DNA of 64,000 bases from contig JAJTUP010000005.1 in assembly GCA_021399435.1 (NCBI GenBank), forward strand, positions 806,001-870,000, written 5' to 3'. Of the stretch, positions 32,328 through 44,098 are shown piece by piece. The notes below the pieces were generated by a model, which was not told where the DNA came from, did not search any database, and saw only the letters and a list, made by a program, of their open reading frames with translations. How positions within the stretch are numbered: the first letter of the stretch is position 1; every line of letters starts with the position of its first letter. The DNA comes from Diaporthe sp. PMI_573 (Eukaryota > Ascomycota > Sordariomycetes > Diaporthales > Diaporthaceae). A program made the position numbers and the translations under genes.

Positions 32328-34198
32328 GGTGCTCGCTATTTGGACTTTTTGGTGACAGCACCGACAAGAGGGCAACCAATCGGCCCAAGTTGGGAGGAAA
32401 TACCGGGCCCTTATTATGAGACAAGTAAAATTAGGAGCAAGGTGGGACGATCAGCAACCCTGGTGACACAAGGCCCTTGAGTAAGTGAGTACGAGCCAAG
32501 CAGAGCACAAGCCCGAGGGCGTTCACTGCCTTCCTGCTGCTGCTATTGCTGATGTGTGTGTGTTTATGCGAGTGTCTGTGTGCCAGTACGGCGTACAAGC
32601 TGGGGATCTCCGAAGGATCGGGGCCGGGGAAGCGTGGGTGTGTGGCAGACAACACTGCTAGTCTCGGGGCAAAAAAGAGAGGGAAGGCCCAAGATGACGG
32701 ACAGCCGGGCTGAAAATGTTTCGAATAACCACGGACTAATGGTTCGCGCGATCTTTGCAACCAGGGGGCAAAAACAGGTTCAGACGAGAGAAGACCGAGC
32801 ACCTTGCTGACACGAGAGGATGAGATGGGTGGGCAGACAAGGGACTATGGTGGTGCATTAGGATGCTGAAGAGGGGGAGGGGGGAGGAGGCTTATGAACA
32901 CCATCTTATACGCTCGCTGCTCGACGGACAGTACACGATCCGAGAGATGGCTTGCTCGTGGCAGGCCAGACAGTCCAGCCCAGACCAGACCAGATCAGAT
33001 CAGATCAGACCAGTCTCTCGGTCACGCACACGTGTGCTTTGTTCCGTGGGCAGAACGGGCGACAGAGACGCTTGTCCATCTCCCCAAGCCCCAATGGCCT
33101 CCGAAAAGGCGCTCGTGACTTCTCGTGCGCTTTGAGCCTTGGTTTAGCACGTAGACAAGTGGAGAGGAGAGAAGGGAGCAAAGCCGTGCTTGGTCCCTTG
33201 CCTCCCACATCGGGACGGGCCATGAGGCTTGCCTGGCTTCTCGCACGCGGCGGCGCCTCCGACCTAGTGACCTCGTGACGATGGTTACATGTGTTATGCA
33301 AAAGAAGACGTGCTGCGTGTCTGATCTGGCATGTGTCGGGAAGAGGAGTGGTACCGTAAGCAGTCGGGAACGTGGCCGTCCACCCAGACGAGCTGATGTC
33401 TATGCAGCCAAGCCTTTCATCGATGCAGTCGGCCCCAGAAAGAAGGTTTGTCCGTACGACTACTACCCTTATTTGTCTTCTTGCTGGCTGTCCGCAACCT
33501 TTTCTGACATGTGAAGAGCGGGAACAGCGTGCAGGGGATCCCCAGGTGCAGCGCCCGGTGCCACCCCCAGGTTTTTTTCCATTCTTTTCGGGGACCGAAT
33601 GGACGGCAATTAGACTATCCCGCGCTTGGGGTCTTCGGCTACTTCCTGGCGCTAAAAAGGCTGCCCCATTTCTATTTATCAGGCTCTCTGCTTTCTCTCT
33701 AATAACCTGGCCGGCGAGCCCATAGACGTCGGTTTGACCGACTGCCGGTGTGCCCGGTGTGCCCGCAAGGAAATGTCCACTACTTGAACATCAAAACGCC
33801 GTTCTAACCTGAGTGTACACCAAATGCGCCCTTCTCTTGTTTTTATATTGCAAATGCCCTCGATGTTGGCCGTGATGTTTGACGGGGTTCGTAGTGAAGC
33901 CTCGACCTCTGACCCCATTAATGGACCATGGCATCTTAGGCTCGTTCTCCCCCAGCGTCTCAGTAGCACGGGCCCAAAGGAACATACTCCGCTCTTCCGG
34001 GCAGCTGGTTACTCCAAGAAATCAGATATAGCAGGCGAAATCGATCACAGCCTCGAGTCTGTGGCGCTGGCCATCCATCAGCCCGGGTTGTTTTCCCCCT
34101 CGGATACGTCACGATGAACCCGCACGAGCGCACACATGAGTTACAACATGAGTACACAGCGCACAGGTCCTCGGACAGCTGAGGAAAGGATGGGCGAC
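32328..34198. other. Intergenic region with pentamer repeat
   Basis: About 1.9 kb, no supportable gene. Contains a CCAAT box near 32375, close to the start of the small gene, and the CCAGA/TCAGA pentamer repeat at 32979-33013. The region just before 34199 is the 3' flank of GNA1. Confidence 0.5.
32979..33013. repeat. (CCAGA/TCAGA) pentamer repeat
   Basis: About seven copies of a pentamer alternating CCAGA and TCAGA. It is the same repeat type as 22789-22818 and lies upstream of the possible small gene. Confidence 0.75.
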
Positions 34199-34951
34199 TT
34201 ATTTCTTGTAGTAGTGGGCCATCTCCAGCCCGGCCCTCTTGAAGCCGCACTTGATGTAGAAGCCCTCGTTCGCCTCGCTGCAGTCGAGGATCGTCTTGTA
34301 GGCGCCGACCTTCTCGGCGATGAAGTCCAGGGCCTGGATCAGGCGCAGGCCCAGCTTCTTGCCCTGTTGGTCCTGTGCGACCGCGATGTCCTCGATGTGG
34401 CCAACCAGGCCGAGGTTGTGGATGCTGGTGGGTGGCGAAGCATGTTAGCCCGAGGACTAGATCTTGCTAGTTGAGACAGAAAGCAGTGCCAATTGTGTCC
34501 AGTTTGTAAACTCTCGCCGCCCGCTTTGTCGGCGCTATTGGGCTATAGACACGGCGGATCTTGGAGAAAAGGGAGCAACGTACAACTTGCGCTCCACAAT
34601 AAGGGCGCCGGTTCCAACGACCCTGCCGCCGTCCTCGATGACCAGGATATAGTAGCCGCCGTCCTGCCTGGAGAGCCACGCGAAGCGCTCTGCGAAAGCG
34701 GCCTCTGTGATGTCACCGACGGTAGTAAGGACGCGCAGGCAGTCGAGGAAGCCGGCGTTGAAGTCGGACTGTCGCAGGGCGCGGATCTTGTATCCTTCGG
34801 GGAGTGCCTTTGCGACTTCGGGGGAGATGAGCTCGTCGCCAAAGAGGCCCGCATCTGTAGTTGTAGTTTTAGTTGTGCCGTTCATCATGACGGTCTCTGT
34901 TGTCTGGGTGGCTGCAGAAGCTGCTGTGGCGGGCTCTGTTGTTCCATTCAT
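34199..34951 (-). CDS. GNA1: Glucosamine-6-phosphate N-acetyltransferase
   Basis: Transfers acetyl from acetyl-CoA to glucosamine-6-phosphate, the second step toward UDP-GlcNAc for chitin, N-glycans and GPI anchors. It is cytosolic and essential in fungi studied. Exons 34951-34584 and 34424-34199 join to 197 residues. After an Ala/Thr-rich N-terminal extension of about 35 residues the GNAT domain begins with LFGDELISPEVAKALPEGY. Landmarks are LRVLTTVGDI, YYILVIEDGGRVVGTGALIVER, the acetyl-CoA loop QDQQGKKLGLRLIQAL, and the diagnostic C-terminus TILDCSEANEGFY with CGFKRAGLEMAHYY. The intron (34425-34583) splits a phenylalanine codon before IHNLGLVGHIEDIAV. The frame stays open upstream to 35056, but that position is GTG, so the ATG at 34951 is the start. 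Confidence 0.96.
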
Positions 34952-36544
34952 CTTGAGGGGGTCGGGGGAGGTCGCGGGCGCAGACAATGGGCGGTCGTGG
35001 GGGTTATAGCAGTTGGAGAACAAAGAAGCTAGGTCAGTGCGGATAGATAGCTTCACCGACAGCAGGACGGACTAGGACTGGTCGTGGTAGGTGGGAAGGA
35101 GATCTCGCAGGTTTTGTTGTAGTGGACGGAACGAGTGACGTTGAATTAAGGTGGACGCAGGAGAAGGAAATGAAACAAGGACAAGAGGTTGGATTACAAG
35201 ATCCAGGGGGGACAGGTGTCGCATTTATTGTTGGTGTTGTTGTGGTGTTGGACGGGAACAAATGGCATTCAACCATTCCTCGACGTGACGTGCTGCTGCG
35301 GCTGCGCTGTCCGTCCTCAGCCCTGGACTGCTTTGCTTCCAAGGCCCAGCGTCCAGGCCCTTACGGAGCACAGCCGATCCTCTCTCTTCCCCTGAGCTAT
35401 TTTAGGCGAGCTGCACCCGGGACCTGGACCTGGACCTGGACCTGGACCTGGACCCCTGCGTCGGGATGCCGTTGATCTTGCAATGGACACACCCGCAGAC
35501 CCGGCGAGGGCGAGCCTCTAGTGTACGGTGGTAGGCGCAGCTACGATGCTTCTGCATGCAGGCTGTCTGCACGATAGAATACGGCATGTGGTTATTATCT
35601 AGTGTGTTCTAATGCTGGATGTTCATGTTCCGTGCTTGTGCTGCAGTCCAGGCCAATACGAGTCGAGTCAAGCAAGGCAAGGCGAGGCAAGAGTCTTAGA
35701 CTGGAAGGCTCCCGACCATCCATCATCTTCAACCCTGGCCGACATGTCGTCATTCTTTTGGTCTTTCCAGAAGAGTACTTTTGTATGCCAACCTGCGATA
35801 CCTCAGTACAAGATACAGTAGATCAGATAGATACGTACTTCCCGCACGCGGGCCTGACAGATGCAATGGCACATCACTCCTGCAGGCACTCCAGATCATC
35901 TCGCCCAAGCTTTTCCAGAGGCAAAACATGCACACATCACCTCGCATCAACACACACACCCTGCCGGGCGCCCGGGTCCAACCAAGCAGCAAATAGAAAA
36001 TCCCCGGTTGATCCACCTCACCCAAGCTTCAGCCTCGAGCGTTCTGAGGGGAAGACAAACTCCGCTTTGTCCACGTCAAAAAAACAAGAGACCCCTCGAG
36101 GGTTGATGACTCCTCATCCCGCGCCTTTGCCTCGCCTGTCACATGTCACACTCTACCACCAGCTCGACTCCTGCCCGGAGAACAGCGCTGCACCCACTTG
36201 CCTTCTCTTGATCGACATCCAGGATTTGTTGGGACTAAAACTGCCCATTCCAACCCTCGATGCTATCATCCAATGTTTACTTGCGACCCCCAAACTGCTC
36301 ACATTCCGACCTCTCCGCTCAAATCCACATGATCATTAACCACAAGCACCTGCATTAATTCATCAGCATCAGTCCGCCACCCTCGGCCGGCCGAACCACA
36401 CCCTCAACAATATGCGCCAGATCCCAGCCACGTCCACGTGCTTTACAACTGCTCCAGTCCTCGCTCCTACTGCAAAAGCCCCAACCTGAGCCGGACCACC
36501 CATCTTGGACGAGTCCTCGAGCCTCTGCTCACACCTCGTCGAAG
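34952..36544. other. Divergent intergenic region, GNA1 and lipase
   Basis: About 1.6 kb containing both promoters. A GACCTG hexamer repeat lies at 35421-35454. A 245-codon open frame at 35602-36339 has low-complexity composition and no motif and is not called. The last 250 bp are cytosine-rich with CCAC and CACG runs, resembling a leader. Confidence 0.5.
35421..35454. repeat. (GACCTG) hexamer tandem repeat
   Basis: Five perfect copies of GACCTG plus four further bases, in the divergent GNA1-lipase promoter region. Confidence 0.85.
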
Positions 36545-39500
36545 ATGGAGGGTAGGATACAGAATGCCTCGGCCACAGGCGTCACGCCTGACCCCCTCGG
36601 CCTCCCAGTCGAGCCGCGAGACGTCATCCCTTCTCCTCCGCCGGGCCGCACTCTCCTGCCAGCCCCCGTCGCCACCGCCATCAGCCTGTGGACGCGCTCC
36701 ACAAGCCTCGCCCTCCGCGTCGGTTCTGTCATTGGCGGCTATGGCTTCGGCGCCGCAAAGGCTACCACCCTGTCCAGCCTCGAGCTCGGCCGCGGCATCA
36801 TCGAGGGCATCCTGCACCGTGCCGGATCCGAGTCCCTCTCCAGGTCAAACTCGGACCTGGGGAGGGCAGATGCTGAGACCGTCATGGAACGGAGCCTCGA
36901 GAGCCTGCACATCGCCATGTCTCAGGTCGTCTTTTGGACCACTGCCGGCTTCAATCTGACCAGCACCACCCTGTCCGCCATCTCAGAGGTCTCGCAGTTG
37001 ACCCTCTCCTACCTTGACTCCATTCTGGGCTCCACCGAGTCCTCGAGGGCCATCGCCAGTATCATCACCCTGATACGGCGCGAGTTCAACAACCCAGCTA
37101 CCGGCCAGCCGGGTGAGCATGTCGGCGTCTTCGATCTCATCGTTGGCATGGTTGGGTTGGCATACTTTCAGAGGTGGTCCTGGAGGCTCATTATGCAGGA
37201 GAGCCAACGCCTGCAGGTCGACGAGATACTGTGGGACGTCGTGATTATCAACGACGAGGAGAGGCTGGACTACAGCAGGGTCGATAATGGGAACCAAGTC
37301 GCTGGTCATGGCCTGGAACCAGGACCCAACGAGATGGTCATACAGACCATCCAACAGCACGATACCGCCGACAGCAGCGATGGCGAGGGCGATCTGCCCG
37401 AGATACGGCTCAAGCGGCACATCATGCGCACGCTGCCGGCTGGTGCCAAAGTATCGATCATGACAGAGACCAAGACGACCAAGACCATCACTGTCGACGT
37501 GTCCGGCACGCAGCCGAGCGCCCTCTCGGCGCCCGCAGGTGTCGAGCTCATCGAGGAGACCCGTCTGCGCCCTGTCTCGTCGCAAGGTAACCGTCGTTTG
37601 TCAGTGTCGTCAGACCAGCTTCTACAAGGGTCCAGTCCTCTCGATTCCACTTATCGAGTGGTCTACAGGGTAAATAAGAACACGCTGAGAAGTACCGAGA
37701 TGCAGGGGGGGCCGGAGGAAGTCGAGGTGCCTCGATTTGTGGAACAGATCGACTCAGATCCTGAACAAGCCCTTGACGAACACACGATTTCGGATGACGA
37801 GAAGGAGGTATTACCGCCTTCGCCGACCACGCCAGACTCGCCAACGACTCCGCCTCCACCACCTCCGAAGTCACCACGCCATGAAACGCAGACCGATGCA
37901 TTTCCCTCTGCGGCTGAGGCACCGCCTGTTCGCTTACGTTCAAAGAAAGGCCGAATGTCCCCAGTCCTCAGCCGCAAATCCAGCGTCGACAAGACTTCAC
38001 AAATACCCCTGCCAAAGCAGAGCCCGGAGACCTCTGCAAATCAGAAACGGCCAAGGATGCCCATATCACCTCCGGGCTCGACGAGCAGCACCGATAACCC
38101 ACGCAAGAAGCAACAGTCCATGTCCAAGTTGTTGTCGAAGAGGCCAAAAGGTGACGTAACTCCACCTAACTCGGCAAAACCACCAAGCGAGAAGAAGGGA
38201 GGCTTGCGCAACGTCTTGAAAAGGGGTTCAGGAACCAACCTAAGCAACCCTGTCACTAAGGATGTGAAAGATGCCGTGTCCTCGAATGCGCCGGTGGCTT
38301 CGAGATGGAAGCAGCAGTCCGTGAGAGACTTGCGCCGCGGGCCGGCACAGGTCAACCAAAAGCCGTCGTCGTCTGCTGCAAAGAAGCAACCGTCTGTCCC
38401 AAATCGCGACTCCTCTCTGGTCCCACGCCGAGAGGCTCCTCGCCCACCCCAGGGAGGGCAGGCCAGGAACCCACTCACCTCGCGAGCGCTCGCCGAATAC
38501 GAAGCCAGCGGAGCAGTGCCCCGAAGCCCTTCCCGAGCAAGTTACATATCCATCCATGAGCGCAGGCGGGACTCGCTCATCTCGCAGACCGACACCTTCT
38601 CCATACACTCCGTGGAGCATCATCTTCGACCCGTATCACCCACCTACAACCGCAGTCCCATAGCGAAATCGAAATCGGAGAGAGACATTGTCGACAGGCA
38701 GCTGCCTCCACCGTCACCCTCGCGGCATCACAGACGAGTCAACTCTCAGACCTACTCACCAAGCATTTACACATTGAAAACAGCAGATTCACAGATGTCC
38801 TTGATACCCTTTCACCATCGCAGCGCCTTTGGCGATGCCGAAGCCCTCCATACACTCCGTCGCACGGGTAGCATCGACACGACATTCCCACGCTTCCACC
38901 TCCTCCGAAATATCACTCGCTACATGCGATTTTCCTCCGCCTCCTATGGCTCGAGCTTCCTGAAGGTCCTCGGCATATCCAAATCGATGCCGCCCGTGCT
39001 CAAAGCCCTCGACGACACCCACCACGAACTTCGCATGTTCGCCCACCATACCCAATCGCAGCCTCAATCCATTCTACTATCGTCTTTTGTTGATCCGCAG
39101 GGCGGCAGTGACTCCTCTGGATCGACCGAAACCGGCGTGCCCCTTGTGCACTACGTCTCTCTGGACGACGAGTCGAAAGCCGTCGTGCTGGCCTGTCGAG
39201 GAACTTTGGGATTCGAGGATGTCCTCGCCGATATGACATGCGACTACGACGATCTGGTCTGGCGTGGGAAGAGCTACAAGGTCCACAAGGGAATCCATGC
39301 CTCTGCGAAGAGACTACTATATGGTGGCGACGGACGAGTGCTAGTCACGATCAAGGCTGCATTGGAAGAGAACCCAGACTACGGACTTGTCCTCTGCGGC
39401 CACTCCCTCGGTGGTGCTGTTACCGCCCTGCTCGGGGTCATGCTCAGCGAACCGATCGACGGTAGCACCTCCTTCGTGACGTCGGACGAGCCGCACAGCC

Positions 39501-40294
39501 GCCTGCTGACGTACCCGGGCTCCTCGTCGGCCGATGCCACCGCGGGACAGCAGCATCAGGTCAAGCCGCACATCTGCCTGCCTGCCGGGCGCCCGATCCA
39601 CGTCTACGCCTACGGTCCACCGGCAACCATGTCTCCTTCGCTGCGCACCGCGACGCGCGGGCTGATCACGTCGGTCGTGCACGGGCAGGACCTGGTGCCG
39701 TACCTGTCGCTCGGAGTGCTGCACGACTTCCAGGCCGTGGCGCTCGCGTTCAAGACGGACAACGCGGACGCGAAGCAGGAGATCAAGCAGAGGGTGTGGG
39801 AGGCGCTGCAGGGCGGGCTGATGGACAAGTGGCGAGGTGGAGGAGGCGGCGCCAGCAGCAGCAGCAGCGGTGCCGGCAGGAATCCCGTCGGCGACGAAGA
39901 CGAGGAGTGGGCATTCGCCGCGTTCAAGACGCTCCGCGCCAGCATGATGAGCCAGAAGCTCCTCCCGCCGGGGGAGGTGTTCGTCGTGGAGACGGAGAAG
40001 GTGCTCCGGAGGGACGCGTTCGTGGGCCCGGAGGGCGAGGGTCAGCAGCACCAGCACCAGCAACAGCAACCTGAGGGGCGGGATGGCAACAACAACAACA
40101 AGGGAAAGCAGCAGCAGCAGAAGTCGTTCAAGTACGTCGGCCGACCCGCCAGGAGGATCGTGCTCAAGTACGTGAGGGACGTGGAGACGCGGTTCAGGGA
40201 GGTGCGGTTCGGGGCCACCATGCTCACTGATCATAACCCTGCCAAGTATGAGGATGCGCTGGATGGGCTGCGGTTTGGGGTCGTTGAGTCTTGA
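36545..40294 (+). CDS. Large class 3 lipase, sn-1-specific diacylglycerol lipase-like
   Basis: An uninterrupted frame of 1249 residues. The N-terminal 250 residues contain several hydrophobic stretches (near 42-70, 120-145 and 195-215), suggesting membrane association. Residues about 290-770 are a long, disordered, Ser/Pro/Lys-rich region with poly-proline near 440. The alpha/beta-hydrolase lipase_3 domain follows (about 790-1090). It has VHYVSLDDESKAVVLACRGT in part (the strand before the oxyanion loop), the nucleophile elbow CGHSLGG with Ser954, and a likely catalytic Asp1049 in HGQDLVPYL, with His in LHDFQAVAL as candidate third member. The C-terminus has Gln/His- and Asn-rich runs and ends with a conserved-looking KYVGRPARRIVLKYV segment. 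Relatives hydrolyse diacylglycerol or other acylglycerols. Introns in the disordered part are possible but not needed. Confidence 0.9.
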   Translation: MEGRIQNASATGVTPDPLGLPVEPRDVIPSPPPGRTLLPAPVATAISLWTRSTSLALRVGSVIGGYGFGAAKATTLSSLELGRGIIEGILHRAGSESLSRSNSDLGRADAETVMERSLESLHIAMSQVVFWTTAGFNLTSTTLSAISEVSQLTLSYLDSILGSTESSRAIASIITLIRREFNNPATGQPGEHVGVFDLIVGMVGLAYFQRWSWRLIMQESQRLQVDEILWDVVIINDEERLDYSRVDNGNQVAGHGLEPGPNEMVIQTIQQHDTADSSDGEGDLPEIRLKRHIMRTLPAGAKVSIMTETKTTKTITVDVSGTQPSALSAPAGVELIEETRLRPVSSQGNRRLSVSSDQLLQGSSPLDSTYRVVYRVNKNTLRSTEMQGGPEEVEVPRFVEQIDSDPEQALDEHTISDDEKEVLPPSPTTPDSPTTPPPPPPKSPRHETQTDAFPSAAEAPPVRLRSKKGRMSPVLSRKSSVDKTSQIPLPKQSPETSANQKRPRMPISPPGSTSSTDNPRKKQQSMSKLLSKRPKGDVTPPNSAKPPSEKKGGLRNVLKRGSGTNLSNPVTKDVKDAVSSNAPVASRWKQQSVRDLRRGPAQVNQKPSSSAAKKQPSVPNRDSSLVPRREAPRPPQGGQARNPLTSRALAEYEASGAVPRSPSRASYISIHERRRDSLISQTDTFSIHSVEHHLRPVSPTYNRSPIAKSKSERDIVDRQLPPPSPSRHHRRVNSQTYSPSIYTLKTADSQMSLIPFHHRSAFGDAEALHTLRRTGSIDTTFPRFHLLRNITRYMRFSSASYGSSFLKVLGISKSMPPVLKALDDTHHELRMFAHHTQSQPQSILLSSFVDPQGGSDSSGSTETGVPLVHYVSLDDESKAVVLACRGTLGFEDVLADMTCDYDDLVWRGKSYKVHKGIHASAKRLLYGGDGRVLVTIKAALEENPDYGLVLCGHSLGGAVTALLGVMLSEPIDGSTSFVTSDEPHSRLLTYPGSSSADATAGQQHQVKPHICLPAGRPIHVYAYGPPATMSPSLRTATRGLITSVVHGQDLVPYLSLGVLHDFQAVALAFKTDNADAKQEIKQRVWEALQGGLMDKWRGGGGGASSSSSGAGRNPVGDEDEEWAFAAFKTLRASMMSQKLLPPGEVFVVETEKVLRRDAFVGPEGEGQQHQHQQQQPEGRDGNNNNKGKQQQQKSFKYVGRPARRIVLKYVRDVETRFREVRFGATMLTDHNPAKYEDALDGLRFGVVES

Positions 40295-40633
40295 TTTCTT
40301 GGTAGTCTCCTTCCGGAGGGCCTATTCCCCTCGCCCTCTCGAGATTGTCAACAGAGGCCGGGTGCTTTCGCCTCGTGTCTTCTTCGTGCTCACAACACCC
40401 CCGACCCAACCCTCGACCTTTTGTCTTCCTTTCCGCATGAAACCGTCGCTTACTTGATGATGATGGGCTCACGTTGCCCTTGTACATACCTAACGCGTTT
40501 TTGGCACGCGGATAGATAGATATACATGTATGTATTCATGTGTGTGCTTTGGGATAGATCTGGGTTAGATGCTTCGTCATATATACACAACTATATATGT
40601 GCAACTGCCTCTGCTGGTTACGATCAACGTTGG

Positions 40634-40680
40634 CCCATCGCTTTCCCCATCGCTTTCCCCATCGCTTTCCCCATCGCTTT
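40634..40680. repeat. 12-bp tandem repeat CCCATCGCTTTC, four copies
   Basis: Nearly perfect four-copy array located about 340 bp downstream of the lipase stop codon. Probably non-coding. Confidence 0.9.
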
Positions 40681-43134
40681 GTGGACACTTAATTTTCGTA
40701 AATTTAAACAGCCCTACTACCGCTGAGCGCCACCTGTTCAGACCTTTGTTCAGGCATCGGTTGCTGCTCGCCGACGGCTGATCACCAGCACAGGAGATAA
40801 AACCACGATACAATTTGCTGCTCGTTCTAGACTGCCTCTTCAGGATGCGAAAAAACCTGTTCGTAGATAATCGCGTGTTTCCACAAGTGGACTGAAGATG
40901 GCCGTCTCTGGTCCCACGCCCAAGGACGTGGAGCTATGCGCCAACCCTACGCCATCAACGACACATGTATGCACCCCGTCGTATTGCAAGAGTTTATAAT
41001 TTACGTTCTGATTCGACGACGAGAACATTGCAAAATATTGTCGCAACGTGCATACGCGAAGGGGAGCTCATGGTCAACGCATCTCCCAACTAGGCTATAT
41101 GCCCCACATATTCCAGCCCGAGTATATATATGTTCGAAAAACAAAAATGTCAAGATTCCGAGATCCTCAGGGCGACATTCGGTTTCCTGAGGTAAGCCAA
41201 GCAGCCTGGTCATCATCCGAAGTCCTTAGACCCAGCGGTGGGCGAGGGAGGCGTGACCAAAGGCCCGCCCGCGCCGTCCCAGGCGCCCGAGTGTCTGAAA
41301 GAAGTACCGCAGGAACCTGAGGACATGGCAGGCTGGAAGCTTGCGTGTTGTATATTCTAGCTACTGTCATTGGGTATGCAAGTGTCTGGAAAGGAAGCTT
41401 TGGACTGGACCGCGCCAGGGACTCTACGAATGGGTCGAGAAAACCATCACAGGCGGTCGAGAACGACACTGGCCGGTGGTTTGGGAAGCTGGAGAGACAA
41501 GCCACTGTGCCCTAGACCACCGGGAACTAGAGCTCTTTCCTGTCCTGTGCTGGCCTTTCGGGAGAGGGCACAGGGAGTGGGATGGTTGCGATGAGGACTG
41601 GCTGGTTGTCTGTCGCTTCCGGGCCGATAACTCATATTTCAAAGATGTGACCCATCGTCTTTCGGTGTTTCTGCGGCCAGAAGGTATCTCATAGCCGAGG
41701 AGGATCCTACGGCCTCTCCAAAATGGCTCAGGCTCTCGCGGGTTTCCGGAAAGAGGATGGTGAAGGGAGTTCCCGCGCCCGTTGTTTCCAAGCTCCAAGC
41801 AGACAAAGGAGACCTGTTCCGCACTCGCTTCTTCCACTTTCGAAGCAGTCATTGATTTCGCAAAGATGAGTAGGCGACTTATATGTAATCAATGACTTGA
41901 TATATAGACTGAATATTCCCGTGGCTCATATGTTGAGTAAGGATCATGCGGTCCAACAGCAACGAAATGGACGGCTTCGAAGCAAGATCTGAGGCAACGC
42001 TTTCACCAAGCAAACTCGATCACAACAGGTTCAATATCGCAGCACTAGCACGTCAGCCAGAATAATACATTTCTCGGGAATGGAAGAAATATGAAGTTCC
42101 TACAAACAGATGAAATCTTGTCCATCTTGAACAAGAGAAAGCAATCCCGCCGTTTTGTTCATTTCCCACGAAAACTCCGCCAAATTAAACACCACAAAAT
42201 TCTCCCAACAAGTCCCCCCCACAGAGTTCCCGCACCATCACCTTTTCTTCTCCTCTAGTGACCATTCCATTTCCCGCCCGTCTCATGGCCAGCCGGGCGC
42301 TTGAACGCACTACTCTCGGCCCAGTACTGCGGCGGCGTGTTTCGACTCGGGCCGTGAGGAACAAAGACAACGGCTCGAGCGTGGAAGCGAAGAAACAGCG
42401 CCAGGGACGGCACGCAGCGCAACAGGACGACGCAGCGGACATTGCGTCCAGGTCCTCCCTAGAGGCCCTAGGGGGACAGGGCACAGGCAAGATTCCCAAG
42501 ACGCCAGTCCGGGCCCAACAATGGAAGCCGACCTGCTACGATGGGAGCTCCCGAAGCTCTCCCGCGAACAGGTGAGGAGGCTAGGTAACTCAAGAGCCCC
42601 CATTCCGAACCCGAAGCCGTCGCGCCTCCGCGCCCTCGTGACGGGTGCTCACAGGCCTCATCCCTCTCGAGGACTAGGCAGGACGGTGCGACGGGACGGA
42701 ATGTGGTACCGTAGTGCTGTAGTGCCAAAACAGATGGGGATCTCCATGCTCTTGCTGAGACCGAGCCGTGTTTCTGAACGGCCCGCGGGCCCTTCTCTTT
42801 TCTCACCAACACGTCAAGACGGTGTCAAGAAACGCTTGAGGAGAACAGAACGGAGGGCAGCACCTCCTGAGTCTGACTGACTGGGCGACTGAGTTAATGG
42901 CTGCCCAGTCCGTCTTGCGCGCGCGCCATCACATCTCGCTTAAAAGTTAGGACAAGACGGACGACGAAGCGAAGGCAAATGACTCCCCACAGAACGGATG
43001 CCATCCTCCTCGCGAGTAAAGCCCACTGGTTGGTTGACAGAGTTCCTAGTTCTTGCCATCGAGCCCTGTTCGGAACCCCGATGGCTCTCGAAAGAGGAAT
43101 GGCGGCGGTGGCTGTCGTCGACACACCCCCTTTT

Positions 43135-43169
43135 CTCTCTCTTCTCTCTCTTCCTCTCTCTCTCTCTTT
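43135..43169. repeat. TC-rich simple repeat
   Basis: A polypyrimidine stretch of mostly TC dinucleotides. It could mark a transcription start region, but no gene follows that I can support. Confidence 0.7.
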
Positions 43170-44057
43170 ACGCCGCCGACGGACAGGCAACACCAGCCCA
43201 GGGATGGTGCCCTCCCCGTCGTAGGCGCCAGCCAGCTTACTTGTGTTCGCACACTGCCCCGTGCCATTGAGGCCGCGCCTCCGCCTCGTGATATTCCATT
43301 TCGAAGGATTGAGCTTCACCATAACGGGCGAGGCGAGGCGCTCGCCTCCTTCGGCTCCTCTGACCTCTAGTCATGTGCTCTCCTCTCTCAAGCAACACAG
43401 ACTTTCTCTATTTCGTCTCCACAGCCAATCCCGTTCAGGGGGTGGCTCTTTTCACAATATCCAGGCGTTCACCAGTGTGTGTGCTTGCACAGTAGAGAAA
43501 AGTACATCCAGGGGTCAACCCGCCATCATCCAGAGATTTAGGCACTTAGTAAAGTTTCATGTCACATCACGCAACCCCCCAGAAAGATCCACCCCGTTCG
43601 TGCACAAGTGACATGTTCCATCGCCCTCCGCCGTACCTCAGCCTCTCGTTCTAATGCCCAATAACCTGGCCACGGGCGGTAAGGCATGACATGGGTTGCA
43701 AGAAAGAGGAGTCAGTCCAGTCGTCCAAGTCCTCGGAAGTACACCTACGTACCTCAGACCAAACCCATCCCGTCGCCTAACCATACCGTATCCTCCAATA
43801 CCTACATGCCTCCCCCCTGGCCTCCTTCGGATGAGCAGCTGGGGAGCCCCCCGCCCCCTTCCCCCTCCCGAATCTCGAAACTCCCAACTGATGTGGTGTC
43901 CGGTATTCGGGCTATCACCCACGGACATGGACAGGAGGAACAGGGCCCCGGTACTTGTGTGATCTTCCCACTGCCGCTGCCGCTGTCACTGGCTCCTTTC
44001 GTAGCGTGTGATACGGTAACAGCTTGGGTACCGCCGCCCACGGTGCGCGGGGCAGAC

Positions 44058-44098
44058 TGTGTGTGTGTGTGTGTGTGTGTGCGTGTGTGTGTATGTGC
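44058..44098. repeat. GT microsatellite
   Basis: About twenty GT units with a few interruptions (GC, AT). Likely length-variable between strains. Confidence 0.9.

Noticed and set aside
34952..35056. N-terminal extension of GNA1
   Set aside because: The first codon of the longer frame is GTG; no in-frame ATG precedes 34951.
35602..36339. 245-codon plus-strand frame upstream of the lipase
   Set aside because: Composition rich in Ser, His and Pro without motif; lies in the expected promoter region.
39341..40234. 297-codon antisense frame over the lipase C-terminus
   Set aside because: Leucine/arginine-rich shadow of the lipase coding strand, no motif of its own.
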